Assembly (NCBI GenBank): GCA_018334735.1
Contig: JAGXLK010000086.1
Coordinates: 1-8,169 of the forward strand
Source: Planctomycetota bacterium
GTDB lineage: Bacteria > Planctomycetota > Brocadiia > SM23-32
Length of the DNA: 8,169 bases
Direction of reading: 5' to 3'
Shown: one piece after another, positions 1 to 6,301 of the stretch
How the letters are laid out: each line of letters opens with the position of its first letter
How positions within the stretch are numbered: the first letter of the stretch is position 1
Position numbers and translations under genes: made by a program
The notes under the pieces: generated by a model
Told to the model about the DNA's origin: nothing
Seen by the model: the letters and a program-made list of their open reading frames with translations, nothing else
The model's database searches: none

Positions 1-450
1 AATATAGTCCAGGTGCACCCCTTCGATGGGGTAACGATCGATCAATCCCTCATAAATAGCCGCCTCGTAATCCTGTACCTCCGGCCTGTTGGGACACGCC
101 CAGCGAAACTCCGGCTCGCCCAGTTGCCACTCATCACCCGCGGCGGCCGAAAGTTCGGGGTGGGATTCCAGCAGTACGCTGCGATCCCCCTCAGGGAAAA
201 CGCAGCACCAGGCGTGGACCGATAGATCGGTTTGCCCTGATTCTTCCGCCAGGATCATGAGAGGATCGAAGTCCCGGAAAGTCTCATTGATATTTCCAAT
301 TTCCGTATGAAAGTCACAGATCCCATTGGTCTGTTTGACGCAGGGTATAAGAAGATCGAATTCAGCCTGACAGAGACGTTCTACGACGGTTTTAATTCCA
401 TCAGGTGAATCGGGCAACTTATGCAGCCAGCAGGCTTTCTGAAATTTCAT
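1..450 (-). CDS. Glycosyl-hydrolase-like (GHL10-type) TIM-barrel protein, N-terminal 150 residues only
   Basis: The 150 visible codons are open and run off the left edge of the window. The ATG at 448-450 is the only reasonable start: an in-frame TAG lies 29 codons upstream with no ATG between, and GGGAGAG sits 5 bases before the ATG. Residues 1-10 (MKFQKACWLH) form a first strand, followed by a helix (residues 17-29) and a second strand FDLLIPCVK. Then come DFDPLMILAEESG, strand LSVHAWCCVF (76-85), and a helix-strand unit near 121-150 ending IEGVHLDYI. The order 'VHAW ... HPEL ... RPEVQDY ... IDRYPIEGVHLDYI' is typical of the glycosyl-hydrolase-like 10 (DUF187-related) barrel, whose catalytic acids usually follow the 'HLDY' strand and so lie outside the window. 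No signal peptide is visible, so the product is probably cytoplasmic, unlike its exported neighbours. It is separated from the upstream gene by a long gap and probably has its own promoter. Substrate and activity are unknown. Confidence 0.72.
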   Translation of the reverse strand, partial: MKFQKACWLHKLPDSPDGIKTVVERLCQAEFDLLIPCVKQTNGICDFHTEIGNINETFRDFDPLMILAEESGQTDLSVHAWCCVFPEGDRSVLLESHPELSAAAGDEWQLGEPEFRWACPNRPEVQDYEAAIYEGLIDRYPIEGVHLDYI

Positions 451-478
451 TTTGTCTCTCCCGCTTATAGATTCACCG

Positions 479-494
479 ATTTGTTAACACAAAT
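479..494. promoter_or_regulatory. Operator-like perfect inverted repeat upstream of the GHL10-type gene
   Basis: ATTTGT and ACAAAT form perfect 6-base arms around the 4-base spacer TAAC. The site ends 28 bases before the ATG of the GHL10-type gene. Size, symmetry and position suit a dimeric repressor such as a GntR, LacI or DeoR type protein, but no family consensus is matched. A weak sigma70-like pair overlaps it on the minus strand (TTGTGT at 487-492, 17-base spacer, TATAAG at 464-469). Transcription from that pair would begin almost on top of the ribosome binding site, so the promoter itself is doubtful. Confidence 0.3.
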
Positions 495-557
495 TTCCCA
501 AATCTCGTTTTACAAACCTCATAGTCAAATCCCTACCTCCCCAATCGAATCGAGCGG

Positions 558-615
558 GAGCTGGCCCGGTGGCTGGGCGGCGATAGCCCGTCGGCGTGTG
601 ATTTTACCGGGGCTC
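558..615. repeat. GC-rich self-complementary block, possibly a REP-like intergenic element
   Basis: GAGC (558-561) plus CCCGGT (565-570) pair perfectly with ACCGGG (606-611) plus GCTC (612-615), leaving only a 3-base bulge (562-564). This gives a 10-pair stem. Inside it GGGC (575-578) can pair with GCCC (586-589). The block is clearly richer in GC than the flanking sequence. No run of T follows on either strand, so an intrinsic terminator is unlikely. It may be a dispersed palindromic repeat or a structured leader for the GHL10-type gene. Only one copy lies in the window, so its repetitive nature is unproven. Confidence 0.4.
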
Positions 616-724
616 TCGCCATGAAGAGGAAAGGACTCAACCGTTTCGTGGAGCAGGCAAACGAATAGAACGGAAGGATAGTATACAGGACACCGATTAT
701 CAGTCCAATTAGGAAACTGCAGGT

Positions 725-880
725 TTATTGGCGAGAATAGTTTCCTACCAACACATCTTTCGCCACAACATGGTCTTCCATAGCCCGTCCCAGTTCCGAC
801 CTGAAACTACCCGTTTCCAAATCCAGATTCGTGCCCAAAGCATAAATTTTAAACCGATACGAATGGGCACCAGGAACAGC
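725..880 (-). pseudogene. C-terminal remnant of a YbhB/YbcL-type PEBP (Raf-kinase-inhibitor-like) gene
   Basis: Directly after the TGA of the propeller gene, and in the same frame, 51 codons are open to a TAA at 725-727. They contain PGAHSYRFKIYALGTNLDL followed by a helix with ELGRAMEDHVVAKDVLVGNYSRQ-like content. This is the standard C-terminus of the YbhB/YbcL branch of phosphatidylethanolamine-binding-like proteins: the 'P-x-G-x-H-x-Y-x-F-x-(L/I)-Y-A-L' strand, then 'L-D-L', then a helix 'A-M-E-x-H-V/I-x-A-x-x-x-(V/I)-G-x-Y-x-R' at the end. A complete member has about 150-180 residues; the N-terminal two thirds, including the conserved DPDAP-type ligand site, is absent. No ATG or ribosome site precedes the piece, so it is not expected to be made on its own. 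The reading frame is undamaged except for the TGA, which suggests recent decay. The family call is from memory of its consensus. Confidence 0.75.
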
Positions 881-2077
881 TCAACGATAACTTCTTTTTG
901 AAACGTACAGGAGCAGGCCGGCTGCTTTATGAGGATGGCTGTAAGTGCATCCAAGTCCAATAAATACATTACCATTTACCACCACCATCGACGAGGCACG
1001 TGTCGGGGAATACAGATGGAAAAGCGGCGTAAAGTCTTTCCCGTTCTCCGTGCGGAGGATTTCAATCCGATATCGCCTCTGTTCTTTTCCTTTCTCCCGG
1101 CGGGTATTCGCCAGCACGTATGCCATGCCATTTGAAACAACCACGTCATCCGGCAGAACGGGGAGGTCACAGAGTGTAATACGAAGTTCTCCCCCCTCCC
1201 CCTCCATCGCTTCCGCGCGGAACAGGCCCAGCCCTCCGGTATGATCATTCCATGAACTTTTGCCGCGTCCAAGCCCGATGTAGAGAACCGTGTCCTCATC
1301 CAGGTTCACAGGACTTTTAGCGTAGGATTGCTCCGTGTACCCGGAGTACACATCGGGAATTTTGAGGAGGCCTTCCCCCTTGGATCCCCTTCCCCATGTG
1401 TCCATGCGTGTATTGACAAAAGTGTCGCCGTTATAGTGTTTGATCCAGCCTTCATAACCGGTCATGTAGAGCTCTCCCCCGCATTCAAATAACGTTACAG
1501 TCCGTATCTTATCAAGCGCTTTTCCGCAGGAGCTCCATGTATTACCACGATCCTCAGAAACAACGACCTCTCCCTGCCAGCGCGCGATAGCCACAAACAG
1601 CTTTTCGCCATATCGACAAACATCGAACACGTGGGCACCGTGCTGTTCTCCTTTTTGAGGAACCAGGATTTTATCCCATTGGCCCCGGCGTTGTTGAACA
1701 TAGATGGCCGTTCGGCCACTCCCGGTTGGATCAATGCCGGGGAAACACAACCGATCCCAAATCACAGAATATTTACTGATCATCTCCTCTTTAACGGTGC
1801 CCTCCGATCCAAACTGACCACTCCTCATATCATAATAATAGATCGGTGTCGGGCCGGTATTAATCGTAGCATCCCCGGACCCCAGATAAATACGCCGGCC
1901 AAAAACCGCCATATCGTGAACGGATCGAGCGTGAAGCCGTTTGCCCCCTTTATCGGTATACTTATCCCCCACGGCCGATCCCAGAACTTTCAAACGGTTG
2001 GTCACATCCGGCGAATCAGCCAGAACAGCCGGACAGAGACCAAACAACAACATCAATATCACAATCCTCCTCAACAT
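881..2077 (-). CDS. Exported beta-propeller protein with a BNR/Asp-box motif, function unknown
   Basis: The protein has 398 residues. It starts with a clear signal peptide (MLRRIVILMLLFGLCPAVLA, cleavage likely before DS), so it acts outside the cytoplasm. The rest is a string of blade-like repeats: 'HDMAVFGRRIYLGSGD' (about 54-69), 'HVFDVCRYGEKLFVAI' (149-164), 'TLFECGGELYMTGYEG' (195-210), 'VVVSNGMAYVLAN' (312-324) and 'SMVVVNGNVFIGLG' (363-376). SEDRGNTW at 174-181 fits the Asp-box pattern S-x-D-x-G-x-T-W of sialidase-like (BNR) propellers, and ENGKDFTPL near 344 is a degenerate copy. No sialidase arginine triad or other catalytic set could be recognised, so a glycan-binding or structural role is as likely as an enzyme. 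It lies 164 bases downstream of lyase B on the same strand. Its last residues, SKRSYR, precede a TGA that is followed in frame by a PEBP remnant, so the native C-terminus may have been altered. Confidence 0.85.
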   Translation of the reverse strand: MLRRIVILMLLFGLCPAVLADSPDVTNRLKVLGSAVGDKYTDKGGKRLHARSVHDMAVFGRRIYLGSGDATINTGPTPIYYYDMRSGQFGSEGTVKEEMISKYSVIWDRLCFPGIDPTGSGRTAIYVQQRRGQWDKILVPQKGEQHGAHVFDVCRYGEKLFVAIARWQGEVVVSEDRGNTWSSCGKALDKIRTVTLFECGGELYMTGYEGWIKHYNGDTFVNTRMDTWGRGSKGEGLLKIPDVYSGYTEQSYAKSPVNLDEDTVLYIGLGRGKSSWNDHTGGLGLFRAEAMEGEGGELRITLCDLPVLPDDVVVSNGMAYVLANTRREKGKEQRRYRIEILRTENGKDFTPLFHLYSPTRASSMVVVNGNVFIGLGCTYSHPHKAAGLLLYVSKRSYR

Positions 2078-2086
2078 TTCCCCATT

Positions 2087-2093
2087 CTCCTTC
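2087..2093 (-). promoter_or_regulatory. Ribosome binding site that fixes the propeller start
   Basis: On the minus strand GAAGGAG lies 9 bases before the ATG at 2075-2077. The alternative in-frame TTG at 2093-2095 overlaps this site and could not use it, so the ATG, which also places the signal peptide at the very N-terminus, is preferred. Confidence 0.75.
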
Positions 2094-2110
2094 AAATTAT
2101 AAGCCGAGTA

Positions 2111-2138
2111 ATTGTACCGTGTAATCGGCCGTGTCCAA
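2111..2138 (-). promoter_or_regulatory. Possible sigma70-like promoter of the propeller gene
   Basis: Minus-strand TTGGAC (2133-2138) and TACAAT (2111-2116) are separated by 16 bases and would give a leader of about 27 bases containing the ribosome binding site. GCCGA/TCGGC arms (2103-2107 and 2125-2129) flank the -10 element and could be an operator. A perfect TATAAT also lies nearer the gene, but it abuts the ribosome binding site and lacks a -35 partner. Confidence 0.3.
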
Positions 2139-2241
2139 TAGATGGTAAAGCTGGAACACTTCGGGAAAACAGAACACTTTCATCCTGATTATAAAGACAC
2201 ATCGGCGGGGACACAACACATTTGAGAGGCAAGCAATCCTG

Positions 2242-5200
2242 TCAGTTGTGGATAATTGGCGGTTGTTTCAGAATGCGTATTTCAAAATCGTGCTCACCCG
2301 CCAGAACGGGAACGATTAAAGTCTCTCCCGAGGTCCCCGGCGCATAGGTCTGTCCGTCAATCACCAGCGTCGGCAGACGATCCAGGGCTGCCGGACGTGT
2401 CAGGTACAAAAACCGATCCTGGCCGGCCGTTCGTCCCGTAATGCGGTTTTCATGGAATGTAAGCGCGTAGGGCCCGCCTGCCCCCCAGGACTCAAGTTTC
2501 TTGTAGCTTACGCTCCTGCCTTTCTCCAGCACAAGACTCACGGCCCCCTTCTGGCGCACAATAATCCCACCTCGTCGACCTTCAAATCGCACGCCCTGGC
2601 CTTCCCAGGTAGAGGGAGTGTTGAAATCAAAACCGTAAGCAAAACCTCCGTCGAACTCATAACGCATAACCCCATCCTGAACTCGCTGAGTTTGCGACCC
2701 TTGCGGGGCGGAAAACTTGATGTCATGCTCGGGCGCGGCCACTCTAATCGTTTCGGAACCCAGCTCATCTTTTGGGACCACCCGTATCGCCGGTATTTCG
2801 GCACGGAGCTTCGCGCCCCTGTAAGCGACCACTCCGCCGCCTTCGGCGATTACGAGATGAACTTCCTCCGGGTACACGCGCACCGCTCCTGCGACGCCTC
2901 GGAAGTCCACCTCGGGACCGTTGTATTTCATCGGTTCGTGGTCGACAAACACATAATCGGTGGCTTCTTCTGTGCTTATTCGTGCTGCTCCCGGGCCAAG
3001 AACTTCATATTGAGGTCCGGATTCGCCATCTGCCCTGGGATATAACACGGTGACTATATCCTGTCCGGCTTCAACCGGGCCCACGGCATTGACGGTAATC
3101 GTTTCTTTGAAACCAGCCTTATTCCTGTTTCTCCCCTCGCCCTCCGTACCATGGGCCTTCCGCCAGTTTTTCGCCACAGCGTGATACATTGGACCGTGCC
3201 CGGATTCCTCCCGGGATTCAACCTCGATGGAATCCGGCTGGAGAAAATGGACGTCAAGATAGTGACCAAAAGGGCTCTTATAAAGCAACTCGTTTTGTGC
3301 CGTTCGAACATTTGCTTTGGGCCCCAGTGTTCGAAGATACCACCATTTCTTCTGGAGTTCTTTGCCTTTCTTACGCGGGGAAAAACTGTCCCGGAACACG
3401 AAATAATTCGGCCCGGTAGCCTTTTTCCCTTTCAAGAAGATAATCTGGCGGGCCCATCGTTGCGGACCGTAATCACCCAGACCGCGGATATAATCCACAC
3501 TTTCGCTGAGAAATTTCCGATGCACCTGTGAGGCAGGCCCACCTCCCGGCCAACCACCTGTATTGCTCTTTCGCCCGAATCGCACCCGGCTGTGCCATCC
3601 AAACTGATTGTATAACTTTTTGTAGTTTTTGAGCTGCTGAATAGCATAAGCTCGCAGGCTCAGATTGATCAGGGGAGCGCCTTTGGAAAAAATAGCAAAA
3701 TCTCCCTGGTTTGCGTCACAATGGCTGGTCAGATATCCCTGTCGATATGAGAGGTATGTCTCGTTGGGGTCGCCAGCATGCGCCCTTAAAACAGCGCCGA
3801 ACCCCGGCAAACGTTTGCTTTTCAAATATCCCGGGACCGAACCGGAATTCCCTTCTTTTGCCAGATCAGCGTGGACAGTAGCCCACTTCCCGAAATTGCC
3901 GCTATGGTGCGTTTTGAGGGGACGGTCCAACGCCTCCCACGCCCATGCCAGCGCCTGCGCCAACCGGGGATTGTTCCGTCGTGCCAGTGCAGCCGCCACA
4001 AGCCAATGCGCCCCAACTTTAGCGCCTTCATGCCCCCATGCCGGGAGCACTCGCGTTCCGAACCGGGGATCCTCGGGAGAAAGAAGCTGGAGTGTAAACC
4101 GGGCGGGAAGGGTGCAAAGCCGACTCGTACGATCATCCAGTCTCCCGCCTTTTTCTAATACCATACCTGCTTGCATTAAATGGGGCGCGCTTGCAGCGAA
4201 ATACGTAATAAGTTCACTCCAGGCACCTTCCGGAGCGACATTCATGGCCAGCTTATATTTCTCAAATTCTCCGATCATGTCCAGCCAATCCTGTGCTCGG
4301 GGATGCTCGGGGATCAGAGAAGCCGTAAAGGCCAGCGCCAGCGTCCGATTGATCGCCATATTGGGAGTCCCAAGATGGATCATTGATCCTCGCGGATTGA
4401 AATCGGGCTCGGCCAGCGCATGACTGACTGCTGCAATATAGCGGCGAAGCCGTTGACGTCTCTCGGGGCTGAGATTGTCGCTGGAAAGGAGTTCGTCGGC
4501 CCAGGGTGTCCACTGAGCGGCCATCTGGCTCTGCCGGTAGCTGCTTTGATAAGGGGTGGAATCTTTATCGCTCCGCACTGCTTCTCGCGCTTGTCCCACC
4601 GGACCGTGCCACTGGCTTCCATCGGTTAATCGCCCCCACAGATTGTTACGTTTTTTCTCACTATCCTGGAGGTATAACGATTCCTTCAGCCAGTTACCGG
4701 CATTATGATCCGCCAGTTTTTCCTGAAAACGGTCGATGTCCTCCCGGCTGAAAAGCAACCGGGGATATGAGACCGGCTCCTCGGTCTGCCAGTCGAGAAC
4801 CCAATCCTTGTAATCATCCAGATTGATGTATCCTTCGTATCGGCGAAAATCGAACAGCGTATCGTGGAACTGCAGGGGACCGCCCACCAGCGCCCACTGC
4901 CGACGCACATAACTCAGCGGTTTATCTGGATCATATTCGCCGGTCTGCAGGAGGGTATTAGGATGCTTTTCTGCCATAAGCGGCCAGTTCAGATCGACAT
5001 CCGGCACATTATGGGTGAACAGCATCGTGGTTCGGTAAGAGTTATGACCACTTCGCCACGTGCCGGCATGAATTGGCACAACGGCTAAGAAAGGGACTCC
5101 CGCCTCCTTCCCGGAGGCTTTTTCCAAGTCCTCCTCCTGAATCAGACCGAAATATTGTGCTGAGGGAGCCCAGGGAAACCAGCAGGCTACGTTAAAAACT

Positions 5201-6216
5201 TTTTCGTACCTTTTCTTATAGCGAATTTTTTTGCTGCCAAACGTGCGCCCCTTGTATGGATCCACGTCATATCCCAGATCCGCCAGTTTTTCCCGGAACG
5301 AACTCACTTTTCCCTTGCGGCCTCCCCGGCGCGAGACATGCCAGTATGCGATATCCGGCTGCCATCCATTCTCTTTCCAGGCACTGGAAAACGACGTCAT
5401 AAGTCGCCATGTATATCCCGATCCCGTCCGTCGCAGGTCAAACTGTTCGTCGACGTGGACCCAGGGGGCTCCAGACCGCAGGCGGACCGTCATTTGATAC
5501 CACCCGCCATTCGTAAATGAATAACGGACTCGAGCCTCGGCAAAAACGGGGCCCTGCTCGGTTACCTCGCATGTATAACTGGTTACGCGCGGAGTATTAT
5601 CAGGATTTTTCGACCAGAAATAACTGCCTCCCACCCATTGGCCATCCACCAGACGCAATCCCTGGAAAGGACCGGGGATAATGCCATTTTCGGTCTGCGC
5701 TCCATAATGCGAGATCATCTTTTTGTGAGATTTTCCAAAACGAAGAGGATTCTCAAATTCATGCGAACCCGGCGCCGGCATTCGAAACGCAACTTTCTCA
5801 TTCGATAAAGTGAGATATTTTTTGTCCGTCGAAGCTTTCACAACATTCTTTGTGGAACGGCGTTCGCCCTGCACCAGGCGGTAATCGTATGAACCTCCTT
5901 TCCCCAGTTCTGCCATAAAGGAAATTCGTGCTGAAGCAACTGAGCCATCTTCATGCTGTTTAATGTCCCAGAGCTGAACGGGATGGGCTTCACCAGCACC
6001 GTCCAACAAGCGCACTTTTCCGCGATTGGCTTCCCCGGGTTCAAATTGCACCCTGTAGGTGAGCATAGTTCGCGGCCAATCGAGGTTCAGAATCTCATTT
6101 TTCTGGAAACGGGCCAGGACATCGTCGCCTTCCGCCGCCAGTACTGATGTCAGCCCGAGGGCCATCAGAATTGGCACGAGGGCCAGAACTCCACTGACTC
6201 GTGAACGCTTATGCAT
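2242..6216 (-). CDS. Exported multidomain heparinase II/III-like polysaccharide lyase (lyase B)
   Basis: This is a 1,324-residue protein with an N-terminal signal peptide (about 1-27, cleavage near SVLA/AEG). Residues 30-480 are a beta-rich region with 'LDWPRTMLTYRV' and 'HEDGSVASARISF', resembling the first domains of exo-rhamnogalacturonan-lyase-like proteins, and ending 'RQWALVGGPL ... YINLDDYKDWVLDW'. 'YPRLLFSREDIDRFQEKL' (484-501) opens the alpha/alpha toroid, which contains 'GTPNMAIN' (616-623) and 'PEGAWSELITYF' (662-673), the segment where the family's catalytic residues sit. The heparinase II/III beta-sandwich begins near 815, with 'SHCDANQGDFAIFSKGAPL' (831-849) and 'WHSRVRF' (874-880) in the place of the conserved metal-site segments. 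Residues 1130-1324 are a C-terminal extension ending in an 'LTRP ... IDG ... AGEH' module. Family members cleave uronic-acid polysaccharides by beta-elimination; the substrate here is unknown. The gene follows lyase A, a divergent paralogue, by 85 bases and is probably co-transcribed with it. It is longer than typical single-domain heparinases (about 650-770 residues). Confidence 0.85.
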   Translation of the reverse strand: MHKRSRVSGVLALVPILMALGLTSVLAAEGDDVLARFQKNEILNLDWPRTMLTYRVQFEPGEANRGKVRLLDGAGEAHPVQLWDIKQHEDGSVASARISFMAELGKGGSYDYRLVQGERRSTKNVVKASTDKKYLTLSNEKVAFRMPAPGSHEFENPLRFGKSHKKMISHYGAQTENGIIPGPFQGLRLVDGQWVGGSYFWSKNPDNTPRVTSYTCEVTEQGPVFAEARVRYSFTNGGWYQMTVRLRSGAPWVHVDEQFDLRRTGSGYTWRLMTSFSSAWKENGWQPDIAYWHVSRRGGRKGKVSSFREKLADLGYDVDPYKGRTFGSKKIRYKKRYEKVFNVACWFPWAPSAQYFGLIQEEDLEKASGKEAGVPFLAVVPIHAGTWRSGHNSYRTTMLFTHNVPDVDLNWPLMAEKHPNTLLQTGEYDPDKPLSYVRRQWALVGGPLQFHDTLFDFRRYEGYINLDDYKDWVLDWQTEEPVSYPRLLFSREDIDRFQEKLADHNAGNWLKESLYLQDSEKKRNNLWGRLTDGSQWHGPVGQAREAVRSDKDSTPYQSSYRQSQMAAQWTPWADELLSSDNLSPERRQRLRRYIAAVSHALAEPDFNPRGSMIHLGTPNMAINRTLALAFTASLIPEHPRAQDWLDMIGEFEKYKLAMNVAPEGAWSELITYFAASAPHLMQAGMVLEKGGRLDDRTSRLCTLPARFTLQLLSPEDPRFGTRVLPAWGHEGAKVGAHWLVAAALARRNNPRLAQALAWAWEALDRPLKTHHSGNFGKWATVHADLAKEGNSGSVPGYLKSKRLPGFGAVLRAHAGDPNETYLSYRQGYLTSHCDANQGDFAIFSKGAPLINLSLRAYAIQQLKNYKKLYNQFGWHSRVRFGRKSNTGGWPGGGPASQVHRKFLSESVDYIRGLGDYGPQRWARQIIFLKGKKATGPNYFVFRDSFSPRKKGKELQKKWWYLRTLGPKANVRTAQNELLYKSPFGHYLDVHFLQPDSIEVESREESGHGPMYHAVAKNWRKAHGTEGEGRNRNKAGFKETITVNAVGPVEAGQDIVTVLYPRADGESGPQYEVLGPGAARISTEEATDYVFVDHEPMKYNGPEVDFRGVAGAVRVYPEEVHLVIAEGGGVVAYRGAKLRAEIPAIRVVPKDELGSETIRVAAPEHDIKFSAPQGSQTQRVQDGVMRYEFDGGFAYGFDFNTPSTWEGQGVRFEGRRGGIIVRQKGAVSLVLEKGRSVSYKKLESWGAGGPYALTFHENRITGRTAGQDRFLYLTRPAALDRLPTLVIDGQTYAPGTSGETLIVPVLAGEHDFEIRILKQPPIIHN

Positions 6217-6224
6217 CAATTGTT

Positions 6225-6230
6225 CTCCTC
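6225..6230 (-). promoter_or_regulatory. Ribosome binding site that fixes the lyase B start
   Basis: Minus-strand GAGGAG lies 8 bases before the ATG at 6214-6216 and only 5 bases before the adjacent in-frame TTG at 6217-6219. The ATG is therefore the better start, and the protein begins MHKRSR rather than MMHKRSR. Confidence 0.7.
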
Positions 6231-6301
6231 AAAACGTGATGTACCTGTGCGATGCACTCACTTCTCGGCTAATACTGTAACTTATGTTTTTCCGAGTAAT
6301 A

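Larger units (their letters stand above)
451..880. other. 430-base interval without an intact gene
   Basis: Between the propeller stop codon and the GHL10-type start there is no intact gene. The right 156 bases (725-880) are the PEBP-like gene remnant. The left 274 bases contain a GC-rich self-complementary block (558-615) and an inverted repeat (479-494), each listed separately. No tRNA, transposase remnant or poly-U terminator was seen. Short open frames here on either strand look non-coding. Confidence 0.6.

Noticed and set aside
464..492. TTGTGT-17-TATAAG promoter for the GHL10-type gene
   Set aside because: It would start transcription at or inside the ribosome binding site, so the spacing match is probably chance.
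831..870. Selenocysteine insertion hairpin after the TGA
   Set aside because: The loop is large, the context lacks a Sec-type redox motif, and the downstream residues are better explained as a PEBP gene remnant.
745..975. 76-residue minus-strand frame overlapping the propeller 3' end
   Set aside because: It is out of frame with both the propeller gene and the PEBP remnant, which explain the same bases; its composition is rich in Trp and Met and not protein-like.
2093..2095. TTG start adding six residues to the propeller protein
   Set aside because: It overlaps the Shine-Dalgarno sequence and would put charged residues ahead of the signal peptide; the ATG at 2075-2077 is better placed.
1631..2188. 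185-residue plus-strand frame opposite the propeller gene
   Set aside because: It is antisense to a gene with a signal peptide and blade repeats, has no recognisable domain and no ribosome site.
3665..4423. 252-residue plus-strand frame opposite lyase B
   Set aside because: It is rich in Ser, Arg, Pro and Ala as expected of an antisense shadow, and lies inside the continuous lyase coding region.
6217..6219. TTG start for lyase B
   Set aside because: Adjacent ATG has better spacing (8 bases) from GAGGAG.
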